NCBI GenBank assembly: GCA_032433765.1
Contig: JAVIAB010000046.1
Coordinates: 61,229,388 to 61,293,387 of the forward strand
Direction: 5' to 3'
Length of the DNA: 64,000 bases
Source of the DNA: Megaustenia siamemsis
Taxonomy: Eukaryota > Mollusca > Gastropoda > Stylommatophora > Ariophantidae
The notes under the pieces are model-generated. The model saw only the letters and a list, made by a program, of their open reading frames with translations. It searched no databases and had not been told where the DNA came from. Position 1 is the stretch's first letter. Every line of letters begins with the position of its first letter. The position numbers were made by a program, and so were the translations under genes. This document shows, piece after piece, positions 1 through 15,600 of the stretch.

Positions 1-3000
1 ACCGTAACATGACAACCACCTACCCGCACTCTCAGACCGTAACATGACAATCACCGATCCGCACTCTCAGACCATAACATGACAACCACCTACCCGCACT
101 CTCAGACCGTAACATGACAATCACCTACCTGCACTCTCAGACCGTAACATGACAACCACCTACCTACACTCTCAGACCATAACATGACAATCACCTACCT
201 GCACTCTCAGACCGTAACATGACAACCACCTACCTACCCGCACTATCAGACCGTATCATGACAATCACCTACCTGCACTCTCAGACCGTAACATGACAAC
301 CACCTACCTACCCTCACTCGCAGACCGTAACATGACAATCACCTACGTACCTGCACTCTCAGACCGTAACATGACAATAACATACCTACCCGCACTCTCA
401 GACCGTAACATGACAATCACCTACCTACCCGCACTCTCAGACCGTAACATGACAATCACCTACCTACACGCACTCTCAGACCGTAACATGACAACCACCT
501 ACCTGCACTCTCAGACCGTAACATGACAACCACCTACCTGCACTTTCAGACCATAACATGACAATCACCTACCCGCACTCTCAGACCGTAACATGACAAT
601 CACCTACTCGCACTCTCAGACCATAACATGACAATCACCTACCTGCACTCTCAGACAGTAACATGACAATCACCTACCTGCACTCTCAGACCGTAACATG
701 ACAACCACCTACCTGCACTCTCAGACCGTAACATGACAATCACCTACCCGCACTCTCAGACCGTAACATGACAATCACCTACCTGCATTCTCAGACCGTA
801 ACATGACAACCACCTACCTGCACTCTCAGACCGTAACTTGACAACCACCTACCCGCACTCTCAGACCGTAACTTGACAATCACCAGCCTGCACTCTCAGA
901 CCGTAACATGACAATCACCTACCTGCACTCTCAGACAATAACATGACAATCACCTATCCGCACTCTGAGACCGTAACATGACAATCACCTATCCGCACTC
1001 TCAGATCGTAACATGACAATCCCCAGCCTGCACTCTAAGACCGTAACATGACAATCATCAGCCTGCACTCTCAGACCATAACATGACAATCACCTACCTG
1101 CACTCTCAGACCGTAACATGACAACCACCTACCTGCACTCTCAGGCCGTAACATGATAATCACCTACCCGCACACTCAGACCGTAACATGACAATGACCT
1201 ACCCGCACTCTCAGACCGTAACATGACAATCCCCTACCCGCACACTCAGACTGTAACATGACAATCACCTCCCCGCACACTCAGACCGTAACCTGACAAT
1301 CACCTACCTGCACTCTCAGACCGTAACATGACAATCACCTACCCGCACTCTCAGACCGTAACATGACAATCACCTACCTGCACTCTCAGACCGTAACATG
1401 ACAATCAACTACCTGCACTCTCAGACCATAACACTATAATCACCTACCCGCACTCTCAGACCGTAACATGACAATCACCTACCTGCACTCTCAGACCATA
1501 ACATGACAATCACCTACCTGCACTCTCAGACCGTAACATGACAACCACCTACCTGCACTCTCAGACCGTAACATGACAACCACCTACCTGCACTCTCAAA
1601 CCGTAACATGACAACCACCTACCTGCACTCTCAAACCGTAACATGACAATCACCAATCTGCACTCTCAAACCGTAACATGACAACCACCTACCTGCACTC
1701 TCAGACCGTAACATGACAAACACCTACCTGCACTCTCAGACCGTAACATGACAACCACCTACCTGCACTCTCAAACCGTAACATGACAACCACCTACCTG
1801 CACTCTCAAACCGTAAAATGACAACCACCTAACTGCACTCTCAGACCGTACGTAACATGACAATCACCTACCCGCACTCTCAGACCATAACATGACAACC
1901 ACCTACCTGCACTCTCAGACCGTAACATGACAACCACCTACCTGCACTCTCAAACCGTAACATGACAACCACCTATTTGCACTCTCAAACCGTAACATGA
2001 CAATCACCTATCTGCACTCTCAAACCGTAACATGACAACCACCTACCTGCACTCTCAGACCGTAACATGACAATCACCTACCTGCACTCTCAGGCCGTAA
2101 CATGACAACCACCTACCTGCACTATCAAACCGTAACATGACAACCACCTAACTGCACTCTCCGACCGTACGTAACATGATAATCACCTACCCGCACTCTC
2201 AGACCATAACATGACAACCACCTACCCGCACTCTCAGACCATAACATGACAACCACCTACCTGCACTCTCAGACCGTAACATGACAAACACCTACCTGCA
2301 CTCTCAAACCGTAACATGACAATCACCTATCTGCACTCTCAGACCGTAACATGACAATCACCTACCTGCACTCTCAGACCGTAACATGACAACCACCTAC
2401 CTGCACTCTCAGACCGTAACATGACAATCACCTACCTGCACTCTCAGACCGTAACATGACAACCACCTACCTGCACTATCAAACCGTAACATGACAACCA
2501 CCTAACTGCACTCTCCGACCGTACGTAACATGATAATCACCTACCCGCACTCTCAGACCATAACATGACAACCACCTACCTGCACTCTCAGACCGTAACA
2601 TGACAATCACCTACACGCACTCTCAGACCATAACATGACAACCACCTACCTGCACTCTCAGACCGGAACATGACAATCACCTACCTGCACTCTCAGACCG
2701 TAACATGACAATCACCTACCTGCACTCTCAGACCGTAACATGACAATCACCTACCTGCACTCTCAGACCGTAACATGACAATCACCTACCCGCACTCTCA
2801 GACCATAACATGACAACCACCTACCTGCACTCAGAGACCGTAACATGACAACTACCTACCTGCACTATCAGACCATATCATGACAATCACCTACCTGCAC
2901 TCTCAGACCGTAACATGACAACAACCTACCTACACGCACTCTCTGACCGTATCATGACAATCACCTACCTGCACTCTCAGACCGAACATGACAACCACCT

Positions 3001-6000
3001 ACCTACCCGCACTCGCAGACCGTAACATGACAATCACCTACCTACCCGCACTCTCAGACCGTAACATGACAACCACCTACCTACCCGCACTCGCAGACCG
3101 TAACATGACAATCACCTACCTACCCGCACTCTCAGACCGTAACATGACAACCACCTACCTACCCGCACTCTCAGACCGTAACATGACAATCACCTACCTA
3201 CCCGCACTCTCAGACCGTAACATGACAATAACATACCTACCCGCACTCTCAGACCGTAACATGACAATCACCTACCTACCCGCACTCTCAGACCGTAACA
3301 TGACAATCACCTACCTACCCGCACTCTCAGACCGTAACATGACAACCACCTACCTGCACTCTCAGACCGTAACATGACAATCACCTACTCGCACTCTCAG
3401 ACCATAATATGACAATCACCTACCTGCACTCTCAGACCGTAACATGACAATCACCTACCTGCACTCTCAGACCGTAACATGACAACCACCAACCTGCACT
3501 CTCAGACCGTAACATGACAATCACCTACCCGCACTCTCAGACCATAACATGACAATCACCTACCTGCACTCTCAGACAGTAACATGACAATCACCTACCT
3601 GCACTCTCAGACCGTAACATGACAACCACCTACCTGCACTCTCAGACCGTAACTTGACAACCACCTACCCGCACTCTCAGACCGTAACTTGACAATCACC
3701 AGCCTGCACTCTCAGACCGTAACATGACAATCACCACCTGCACTCACAGACCATAACATGACAATCACCTACCTGCACTCTCAGACCGTAACATGACAAC
3801 CACCTACCTGCACTCTCAAACCGTAACATGACAATCACCTACCCGCATACTCAGACCGTAACATGACAATGACCTACCCGAACTCTCAGACCGTAATATG
3901 ACAATCCCCTACCCGCACACTCAGACCGTAACATGACAATCACCTACCCGCACACTCAGACCGTAACATGACAATGACCTACCCGCACTCTCATACCATA
4001 ACATGACAATCACCTACTCGCACTCTAAGACCATAACATGACAATCACCTACCCGCACTCTCAGACCGTAACTTGACAATCACCTACCTGCACTCTCAGA
4101 CCGTAACATGACAACCACCTACCCGCACTCTCAGACCGTAACATGACAATCACCTACCCGCACTCTCAGACCGTAACATGACAATCACCTACCTGCACTC
4201 TCAGACCGTAACATGACAATCACCTACCCGCACTCTCAGACCGTAACACGACAATCACCTATCTGCACTCTCAGACCGTAACATGACAACCACCTACCTA
4301 CCCGCACTCTCAGACCGTATCATGAGATTCACCTACCTGCACTCTCAGACCGAACATGACAACCACCTACCTACCCGCACTCTCAGACCGTAACATGACA
4401 ATCACCTACCTACCCGCATTCTCAGACCGTAACATGACAACCACCTACCTGCCCGCACTCGCAGACCGTAACATGACAATCATCTACCTACCTGCACTCT
4501 CAGACCGTAACATGACAATCACCTACCTGCACTCTCAGACCGTAACATGACAATCACCTACCCGCACTCTCAGAGCATAACATGACAATCATCTACCTGC
4601 ACTCTCAGACCGTAACATGACAATCACCTACCTGCACTCTCAGACCATAAAATATAATCACCTACCGCACATTCTCAGTCCCTAACATGACAATCACCTA
4701 CCTGCACTCTCAGACCATAACATGACAATCACCTACCTGCACTCTCAGCCCGTAACATGACAACCACCTACCTGCACTCTCAGACCGTAACATGACAACC
4801 ACCTACCTGCACTCTCAAACCGTAACATGACAACCACCTACCCGCACTCTCAAAACGTAACATGACAATCACCAATCTGCACTCTCAAACCGTAACATGA
4901 CAACCACCTACCTGCACTCTCAAACCGTAACATGACAACCACCTACCTGCACTCTCAAACCGTAACATGACAATCACCAATCTGCACTCTCAAACCGTAA
5001 CATGACAACCACCTACCTGCACTCTCAGACCGTAACATACAAACACCTACCTGCACTCTCAAACCGTAACATGACAATCACCTACCTGCACTCTCAGACC
5101 GTAACATGACAATCACCTACCTGCACTCTAAGACCGTAACATGACAACCACCTACCTGCACTCTCAAACCGTAACATGACAACCACCTACCTGCACTCTC
5201 AGACCGTACGTAACATGACAATCACCTACCCGCACTCTCAGACCATAACATGACAACCACCTACCCGCACTCTCAGACCATAACATGACAACCACCTACC
5301 CCCACTCTCAGACCGTCACATGACAATCACCAACCTGCACTCTCAGACCGTAACATGAAAATCACCTACCTGCACTCTCAGACCATAACATGACAATCAC
5401 CTAAACGCACTCTCAGACCATAACATGACAATAACCTACCCGCAATCTCAGACCATAACATGACAATCACCTACCCGCACTCTCAGACCGTAACATGACA
5501 ATCACCTACCTGCACTCTCAGACCGTAACATGACAACCACCTACCCGCACTCTCAGACCGTAACATGACAATCACCTACCCGCAATGTCAGACCATAACA
5601 TGACAACCATATACCCGCACTCTCAGACCGTAACATGACAATCACCAACCTGCACTCTCAGACCGTAACATGACAATCACCTACCTGCACTCTCAGACCG
5701 TAACATGACAATCACCTACCTGCACTCTCAGACCGTAACATGACAATCACCTACCTGCACTCTCAGACCATAACATGACAATTATCTACCCGCTCTCTCA
5801 GACCATAACATGACAATCACCTACCCTCAATCTCAGACCATAACATGACAATCACCTACCCGCACTCTCAGACCGTAACATGACAATCACCTACCTGCAC
5901 TCTCAGACCGTAACATGACAACCACCTACCCGAACTCTCAGACCGTAACATGACAATCACCTACCCGCACTCTCAGACCGTAACATGACCACCACCTACC

Positions 6001-9000
6001 CGAACTCTCAGACCATAACATGACAATCACCTACCCGCACTCTCAGACCATAACATGACAACCACCTACCCGCACTCTCAGACCGTAACATGACAATCAC
6101 CTACCTGCACACTCAGACCGTAACATGACAATCACCTACACGCACTCTCAGACCGTAACATGACAACCACCTACCTGCACTATCAGACCATAACATGACA
6201 ATCACCTAACTGCACTCTCAGACCGGAACATGACAACCACCTACCTACCTGCACTCTCAGACCGTAACATGACAATCACCTACCTACCCGCACTCTCAGA
6301 CCGTAACATGACAACCACCTACCTACCCGCACTCGCAGACCGTAACATGACAATCACCTACCTACCCGCACTCTCAGACCGTAACATGACAACCATCTAC
6401 CTACCCGCACTCTCAGACCGTAACATGATAATCACCTACCTACCCGCACTCTCAGACCTTAACATGACAATAACATACCTACCCGCACTCTCAGACCGTA
6501 ACATGACAATCACCTACCTACCCGCACTCTCAGACCGTAACATGACAACCACCTACCTGCACTCTCAGACCGTAACATGACAACCACCTACCTGCACTCT
6601 CAGACCGTAACATGACAATCGCCTACCCGCACTCTCAGACCGTAACATGATAATCACCTATTCGCACTCTCAGACCATAACATGACAATCACCTACCTGC
6701 ACTCTCAGACAGTAACATGACAATCACCTACCTGCACTCTCAGACCGTAACATGACAATCACCTACTCGCACTCTCAGACCATAACATGACAATCACCTA
6801 CCTGCACTCTCAGACAGTAACATGACAATCACCTACCTGCACTCTCAGACCGTAACATGACACCCACCTACCTGAACTCTCAGACCGTAACTTGAGAACC
6901 ACCTACCCGCACTCTCAGACCGTAACTTGACAATCACCAGCCTGCACTCTCAGACCATAACATGACAATCACCTACCGCACTCTCAGACAATAACATGAC
7001 AATCACTTATCCGCACTCTGAGACCGTAACATGACAATCACCTATCCGCACTCTCAGACAATATCATGACAATCACCTATCCGCACTCTGAGACCGTAAC
7101 ATGACAATCACCTATCCGCACTCTCAGATCGTAACATGACAATCCCCAGCCTGCACTCTCAGACCATAACATGACAATCACCAGCCTGCACTCTCAGACC
7201 GTAACATGACAATCCCCAGCCTGCACTCTCAGACCATAACATGACAATCCCCAGCCTGCACTCTCAGACCATAACATGACAATCCCCAGCCTGCACTCTC
7301 AGACCGTAACATGACAATCACCTACCCGCACTCTCAGACCGTAAAATGACAATCACCTACCTGCACTCTCAGACCATAACATGACAATTATCTACCCGCA
7401 CTCTCAGACCATAACGTGACAATCACCTACCCTCAATCTCAGACCATAACATGACAATCATCTACCCGCACTCTCAGACCGTAACATGACAATCACCTAC
7501 CTGCACTCTCAGACCGTAACTTTACAATGACCTACCCGAACTCTCAGACCGTAACACGACAATCACCTACCCGCACTCTCAGACCATAACATGACAACCA
7601 CCTACCCGCACTCTCAGACCGTAACATGACAATCACCTACCTGCACTCTCAGACCGGAACATGACAACCACCTACCTACCCGCACTCTCAGACCGTAACA
7701 TGACAATCACCTACCTACCCGCACTCTCAGACCGTAACATGACAACCACCTACCTACCCGCACTCGCAGACCGTAACATGACAATCACCTACCTACCCGC
7801 ACTCTCAGACCGTAACATGACAACCACCTACCTGCACTCTCAGACCGTAACATGACAATCACCTACCTGCACTCTCAGACCGTAACATGACAATCACCTA
7901 CCCGCACTCTCAGAGCATAACATGACAATCATCTACCTGCACTCTCAGACCGTAACATGACAATCACCTACCTGCACTCTCAGACCATAACATTATAATC
8001 ACCTACCCGCATTCTCAGTCCGTAACATGACAATCACCTACCTGCACTCTCAGACCATAACATGACAATCACCTACCTGCACTCTCAGACCGTAACATGA
8101 CAACCACCTACCTGCACTCTCAGACCGTAACATGACAATCCCTACCCGCACTATCAAACCGTAACATGACAACCGCCTACCTGCACTCTCAAACCGTAAC
8201 ATGACAACCACCTACCCGCACTCTCAAACCGTAACATGACAATCACCAATCTGCACTCTCAAACCGTAACATGACAACCACCTACCTGCACTCTCAAACC
8301 GTAACATGACAACCACCTACCTGCACTCTCAAACCGTGACATGACAATCACCAATCTGCACTCTCAAACCGTAACATGACAACCACCTACCTGCACTCTC
8401 AGACCGTAACATACAAACACCTACCTGCACTCTCAAACCGTAACATGACAATCACCTACCTGCACTCTCAGACCGTAAGATGACAATCACCTACCTGCAC
8501 TCTCAGACCGTAACATGACAACCACCTACCTGCACTCTCAGACCGTAACATGACAATCACCTACCTGCACTCTCAGACCGTAACATGACAACCACCTACC
8601 TGCACTCTCAAACCGTAACATGACAACCACCTACCTGCACTCTCAGACCGTACGTAACATGACAATCACCTACCCGCACTCTCAGACCATAACATGACAA
8701 CCAACTACCCGCACTCTCAGACCATAACATGACAACCACCTACCCGCACTCTCAGACCGTCACATGACAATCACCAACCTGCACTCTCAGACCGTAACAT
8801 GAAAATCACCTACCTGCACTCTCAGACCATAATATGACAATCACCTAAACGCACTCTCAGACCATAACATGACAATCACCTACCCGCAATCTCAGACCAT
8901 AACATGACAATCACCTACCCGCACTCTCAGACCGTAACATGACAATCACCTACCTGCACTCTCAGACCGTAACATGACAACCACCTACCCGCACTCTCAG

Positions 9001-12000
9001 ACCGTAACATGACAATCACTTACCCGCAATGTCAGACCATAACATGACAACCATATACCCGCACTCTCAGACCGTAACATGACAATCACCAACCTGCACT
9101 CTCAGACCGTAACATGACAATCACCTACCTGCACTCTCAGACCGTAACATGACAATCACCTACCTGCACTCTCAGACCGTAACATAACAATCACCTACCT
9201 GCACTCTCAGACCATAACATGACAATTATCTACCCGCTCTCTCAGACCATAACATGACAATCACCTACCCTCAATCTCAGACCATAACATGACAATCACC
9301 TACCCGCACTCTCAGACCGTAACATGACAATCACCTACCTGCACTCTCAGACCGTAACATGACAACCACCTACCCGAACTCTCAGACCGTAACATGACAA
9401 TCACCTACCCGCACTCTCAGACCATAACATGACAACCACCTACCCGCACTCTCAGACCGTAACATGACAATCACCTACCTGCACTATCAGACCGTAACAT
9501 GACAATCACCTACACGCACTCTCAGACCGTAACATGACAACCACCTACCTGCACTATCAGACCATAACATGACAATCACCTAACTGCACTCTCAGACCGG
9601 AACATGACAACCACCTACCTACCTGCACTCTCAGACCGTAACATGACAATCACCTACCTACCCGCACTCTCAGACCGTAACATTACCATCACCTACCTAC
9701 CCGCACTCTCAGACCTTAACATGACAATAACATACCTACCCGCACTCTCAGACCGTAACATGACAATCACCTACCTACCCGCACTCTCAGACCGTAACAT
9801 GACAACCACCTACCTGCACTCTCAGACCGTAACATGACAACCACCTACCTGCACTCTCAGACCGTAACATGACAATCACCTACCCGCACTCTCAGACCGT
9901 AACATGATAATCACCTATTCGCACTCTCAGACCATAACATCACAATCACCTACCTGCACTCTCAGACAGTAACATGACAATCACCTACCTGCACTCTCAG
10001 ACCGTAACATGACAATCACCTACTCGCACTCTCAGACCATAATATGACAATCACCTACCTGCACTCTCAGACAGTAACATGACAATCACCTACCTGCACT
10101 CTCAGACCGTAACATGACAACCACCTACCTGCACTCTCAGACCGTAACTTGAAAACTACCTACCCGCACTCTCAGACCGTAACTTGACAATCACCAGCCT
10201 GCACTCTCAGACCATAACATGACAATCACCTACCCGCACTCTCAGACAATAACATGACAATCACTTATCCGCACTCTGAGACCGTAACATGACAATCACC
10301 TATCCGCACTCTCAGACAATATCATGACAATCACCTATCCGCACTCTGAGACCGTAACATGACAATCACCTATCCGCACTCTCAGATCGTAACATGACAA
10401 TCCCCAGCCTGCACTCTCAGACCATAACATGACAATCACCAGCCTGCACTCTCAGACCGTAACATGACAATCCCCAGCCTGCACTCTCAGACCATAACAT
10501 GACAATCCCCAGCCTGCACTCTCAGACCATAACATGACAATCCCCAGCCTGCACTCTCAGACCGTAACATGACAATCACCTACCCGCACTCTCAGACCGT
10601 AAAATGACAATCACCTACCTGCACTCTCAGACCATAACATGACAATTATCTACCCGCACTCTCAGACCATAACGTGACAATCACCTACCCTCAATCTCAG
10701 ACCATAACATGACAATCATCTACCCGCACTCTCAGACCGTAACATGACAATCATCTACCTGCACTCTCAGACCGTAACATGACAATCACCTACCCGAACT
10801 CTCAGACCGTAACACGACAATCACCTACCCGCACTCTCAGACCATAACATGACAACCACCTACCCGCACTCTCAGACCGTAACATGACAATCACCTACCT
10901 GCACTCTCAGACCGTAACATGACAATCACCTACACGCACTCTCAGACCGTAACATGACAACCACCTACCTGCACTATGAGACCATAACATGACAATCACC
11001 TAACTGCACTCTCAGACCGGAACATGACAACCACCTACCTACCCGCACTCTCAGACCGTAACATGACAATCACCTACCTACCCGCACTCTCAGACCGTAA
11101 CATGACAACCACCTACCTACCCGCACTCTCAGACCGTAACATGACAATCACCTACCTACCCGCACTCTCAGACCGTAACATGACAACCACCTACCTACCC
11201 GCACTCTCAGACCGTATCATGACAATCACCTACCTACCCGCACTCTCAGACCTTAAAATGACAATAACATACCTACTCGCACTCTCAGACCGTAACATGA
11301 CAATCACCTACCTACCCGCAATCTCAGACCGTAACATGACAATCACCTAACTACCCGCACTCTCAGACCGTAACATGACAACCACCTACCTGCACTCTCA
11401 GACCGTAACATGACAACCACCTACCTGCACTCTCAGACCGTAACATGACAATCACCTACCCGCACTCTCAGACCGTAACATGACAATCACCTACTCGCAC
11501 TCTCAGACCATAACATCACATTCACCTACCTGCACTCTCAGACAGTAACATGACAATCACCTACCTGCACTCTCAGACCGTAACATGACAATCACCTACT
11601 CGCACTCTCAGACCATAACATGACAATCACCTACCTGCACTCTCAGACAGTAACATGACAATCACCTACCTGCACTCTCAGACCGTAACATGACAACCAC
11701 CTACCTGCACTCTCAGACCGTAACTTGAGAACCACCTACCCGCACTCTCAGACCGTAACTTGACAATCACCAGCCTGCACTCTCAGACCATAACATGACA
11801 ATCACCTACCCGCACTCTCAGACAATAACATGACAATCACTTATCCGCACTCTGAGACCGTAACATGACAATCACCTATCCGCACTCTCAGACAATATCA
11901 TGACAATCACCTATCCGCACTCTGAGACCGTAACATGACAATCACCTATCCGCACTCTCAGATCGTAACATGACAATCCCCAGCCTGCACTCTCAGACCA

Positions 12001-12660
12001 TAACATGACAATCACCAGCCTGCACTCTCAGACCGTAACATGACAATCCCCAGCCTGCACTCTCAGACCGTAACATGACAATCCCCAGCCTGCACTCTCA
12101 GACCATAACATGACAATCCCCAGCCTGCACTCTCAGACCGTAACATGACAATCACCTACCCGCACTCTCAGACCGTAAAATGACAATCACCTACCTGCAC
12201 TCTCAGACTGTAACATGACAATCACCTACCTGCACTCTCAGACCGTAACATGACAACCACCTACCTGCACTCTCAGGCCGTAACATGACAATCACCTACA
12301 CGCACACTCAGACCGTAACATGACAATGACCAACCCGCACTCTCAGACCGTAACATGACAATCCCCTACCTGCACTCTCAGACCGTAACATGACAACCAC
12401 CTACCTGCACTCTCAGGCCGTAACATGACAATCACCTACACGCACACTCAGACCGTAACATGACAATGACCAACCCGCACTCTCAGACCGTAACATGACA
12501 ATCCCCTACCCACACACTCAGACCGTAACATGACAATCACCTACCCGCACACTCAGACCGTAACATGACAATGACCTACCCGCACTCTCAGACCGTAACA
12601 TGACAATCACCTACTCGCACTCTAAGACCATAACATGACAACCACCTACATGCACTCTCA
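1..12660 (+). repeat. 35-bp satellite array, forward block
   Basis: About 350 tandem units of 35 bp containing the core cagaccgtaacatgacaatc, followed by cacctacctg and cactct. The array is already running at base 1, so it extends beyond the window. Units differ by point changes such as acc/acca, aatc/aacc and cctg/cccg. A 39-bp variant, with an extra ctac step in the cacctacctaccc part, occurs in clusters near 293-526, 2988-3377, 4356-4550, 6230-6580, 7661-7855, 9604-9837 and 11024-11350. These clusters recur about every 3.2-3.4 kb (2988 to 6230 to 9604; 4356 to 7661 to 11024), which indicates a higher-order repeat. No gene is seen inside. Reading frames here exist only because 39 is a multiple of three. 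Confidence 0.97.
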
Positions 12661-15600
12661 GATAGATTGTTACGGTCTGAGAGTGCAGGTAGGTGGTTGT
12701 CATGTTATGGTCTGAGAGTGCAGGTAGGTGATTGTCATGTTACTGTCTGAGAGTGCAGGTAGGTGATTGTCATGTTACGGTCTGAGAATGCAGGTAGGTG
12801 AGTGTCATGTTACGGTCTGAGAGTGCGGGTAGGTAGGTGATTGTCATGTTACGGTCTGAGAGTGCGGGTAGGTATGTGATTGTCATGTTACGGTCTGAGA
12901 GTGCGGGTAGGTAGGTGATTGTCATGTTACGGTCTGAGAGTGCGGGTAGGTAGGTGGTTGTCATGTTACGGTCTGAGAGTGTGGGTAGGTAGGTGATTGT
13001 GATGTTACGGTCTGCGAGTGCGGGTAGGTAGGTGGTTGTCATGTTACGGTCTGAGAGTGCGGGTAGGTAGGTGGTTGTCATGTTACGGTCTGAGAGTGCT
13101 GGTCGGTGATTGTCATGTTACGGTCTGAGAGTGCGGGTAGGTGATTGTCATGTTACGGTAAGAGAGTGCGTGTAGGTGATTGTCATGTTACGGTCTGAGA
13201 GTGCGGGTAGGTGGTTGTCATGTTACGGTCTGAGAGTGCGGGTATGTTATTGTCATGTTACGGTCTGAGAGTGCAGGTAGGTGATTGTCATGTTACGGTC
13301 TGAGAGTGCATGTAGGTGATTGTCATGTTATGGTCAGAGATTACGGGTAGGTGATTGTCATGTTATGGTCTGAGAGTGCGGTTAGGTGATTGTCATGTTA
13401 GGGTCTGAGAGTGCAGGTAGGTAATTGTCATGTTACGGTCTGAGAGTGCAGGTAGATGATTGTCATGTTACGGTCTGAGAGTGCGGGTTGGTGGTTGTCA
13501 TGTTATAGTCTGAGAGTGCGGGTAGGTGGTTGTCATGTTACGGTATGAGAGTGCAGGTAGGTGATTGTCATGTTACGGTCTGAGAGTGCAGGTAGGTGAT
13601 TGTCATGTTACGGTCTGAGAGTGCGGGTAGGTGATTGTCATGTTATGGTCTGAGATTGCGTGTAGGTGATTGTCATGTTATGGTCTGAGAGTGCGGGTAG
13701 GTGATTGTCATGTTATGGTCTGAGAGTGCAGGTAGGTGATTTTCATGTTACGGTCTGAGAGTGCAGGTAGGTGATTGTCATGTTACGGTCTGAGAGTGCG
13801 GGTAGGTGGTTGTCATGTTATGGTCTGAGAGTGCGGGTAGGTGGTTGTCATGTTATGGTCTGAGAGTTCCGGTAGGTGATTGTCATGTTACGTACGGTCT
13901 GAGAGTGCAGGTAGGTGGTTGTCATGTTACGGTTTGAGAGTGCAGGTAGGTGGTTGTCATGTTACGGCCTGAGAGTGCAGGTAGGTGATTGTCATGTTAC
14001 GTACGGTCTGAGAGTGCAGGTAGGTGGTTGTCATGTTAACGTTTGAGAGTGCAGGTAGGTGGTTGTCATGTTACGGTCTGAGAGTGCAGGTAGGTGGTTG
14101 TCATGTTACGGTCTGAGAGTGCAGGTAGGTGATTGGCATCTTACCGTCTGAGAGTGCAAGTAGGTGATTATCATGTTACGGTTTGAGAGTGCAGGTAGGT
14201 GATTGTCATGTTACGGTCTGAGGGTACAGGTAGGTGGTTGTCATGTTACGTATTGAGAGTGCAGATTGGTGATTGTCATGTTACGATTTGAGAGTGCAGG
14301 TAGGTGGTTGTCATGTTACAGTTTGAGAGTGCAGGTTGGTAGTTGTCATGTTACGGTTTGAGAGTGCAGGTAGGTGGTTGTCATGTTACGGTCTGAGAGT
14401 GCAGGTAGGTGGTTGTCATGTTACGGTCTGAGAGTGCGGGTAGATGATTGTCATGTTATGGTCTGAGAGTGCAGGTAGGTGATATTCATGTTACGGTCTG
14501 AGAGTGCAGGTAGGTGATTGTCATGTTACGGTCTGAGAGTGCGGGTAGGTGGTTGTCATTTTATGGTCTGAGAGTGCGGGTAGGTGGTTGTCATGTTATG
14601 GTCTGAGAGTTCGGGTAGGTGATTGTCATGTTACGTACGGTCTGAGAGTGCAGGTAGGTGGTTGTCATGTTACGGTTTGAGAGTGCAGGTAGGTGGTTGT
14701 CATGTTACGGCCTGAGAGTGCAGTTAGGTGATTGTCATGTTACGTACGCTCTGAGAGTGCAGGTAGGTGGTTGTCATGTTACGGTTTGAGAGTGCAGGTA
14801 GGTGGTTGTCATGTTACGGTCTGAGAGTACAGGTAGGTGGTTGTCATGTTACGGTCTGAGAGTGCAGGTAGGTGATTGTCATCTTACGGTCTGAGAGTGC
14901 AGGTAGGTGATTGTCATGTTACGGTTTGAGAGTGCAGATAGGTGATTGTCATGTTACGGTCTGAGAGTGCAGATTGGTGATTGTCATGTTACGATTTGAG
15001 AGTGCAGGTAGGTGGTTGTCATGTTACGGTTTGAGAGTGCAGGTAGGTAGTTGTCATGTTACGGTCTGAGAGTGCAGGTAGGTTGTTGTCGTATTACAGT
15101 CTGAGAGTGCAGGTAGGTGATTGTCATGTTATGGTCTGAGATTGCGTGTAGGTGATTGTCATGTTATGGTCTGAGAGTGCGGGTTGCTGATTGTCATGTT
15201 ATGGTCTGAGAGTGCGGGTAGCTGATTGTCATGTTATGGTCTGAGAGTGCAGGTAGGTGATTTTCATTTTACGGTCTGAGAGTGCAGGTAGGTGGTTGTC
15301 ATGTTACGGTCTGAGAGTGCAGGTAGGTGGTTGTCATGTTACGGTCTGAGAGTGCAGGTAGGTGGTTGTCATGTTACGGTTTGATAGTACAGGTAGGTGG
15401 TTGTCATGTTACGGTCTGAGAGTGCAGGTAGGTGGTTGTCATGTTACGGTCTGAGAGTGCAGGTAGGTGATTGTCATGTTATGGTCTGAGAGTGCAGGTA
15501 GGTGATTGTCATGTTACGGTCTGAGAATGCGGATACGTGATTATAATGTTATGGTCTGAGAGTGCAGGTAGGTGATTGTCATGTTACGGTCTGAGAGTGC

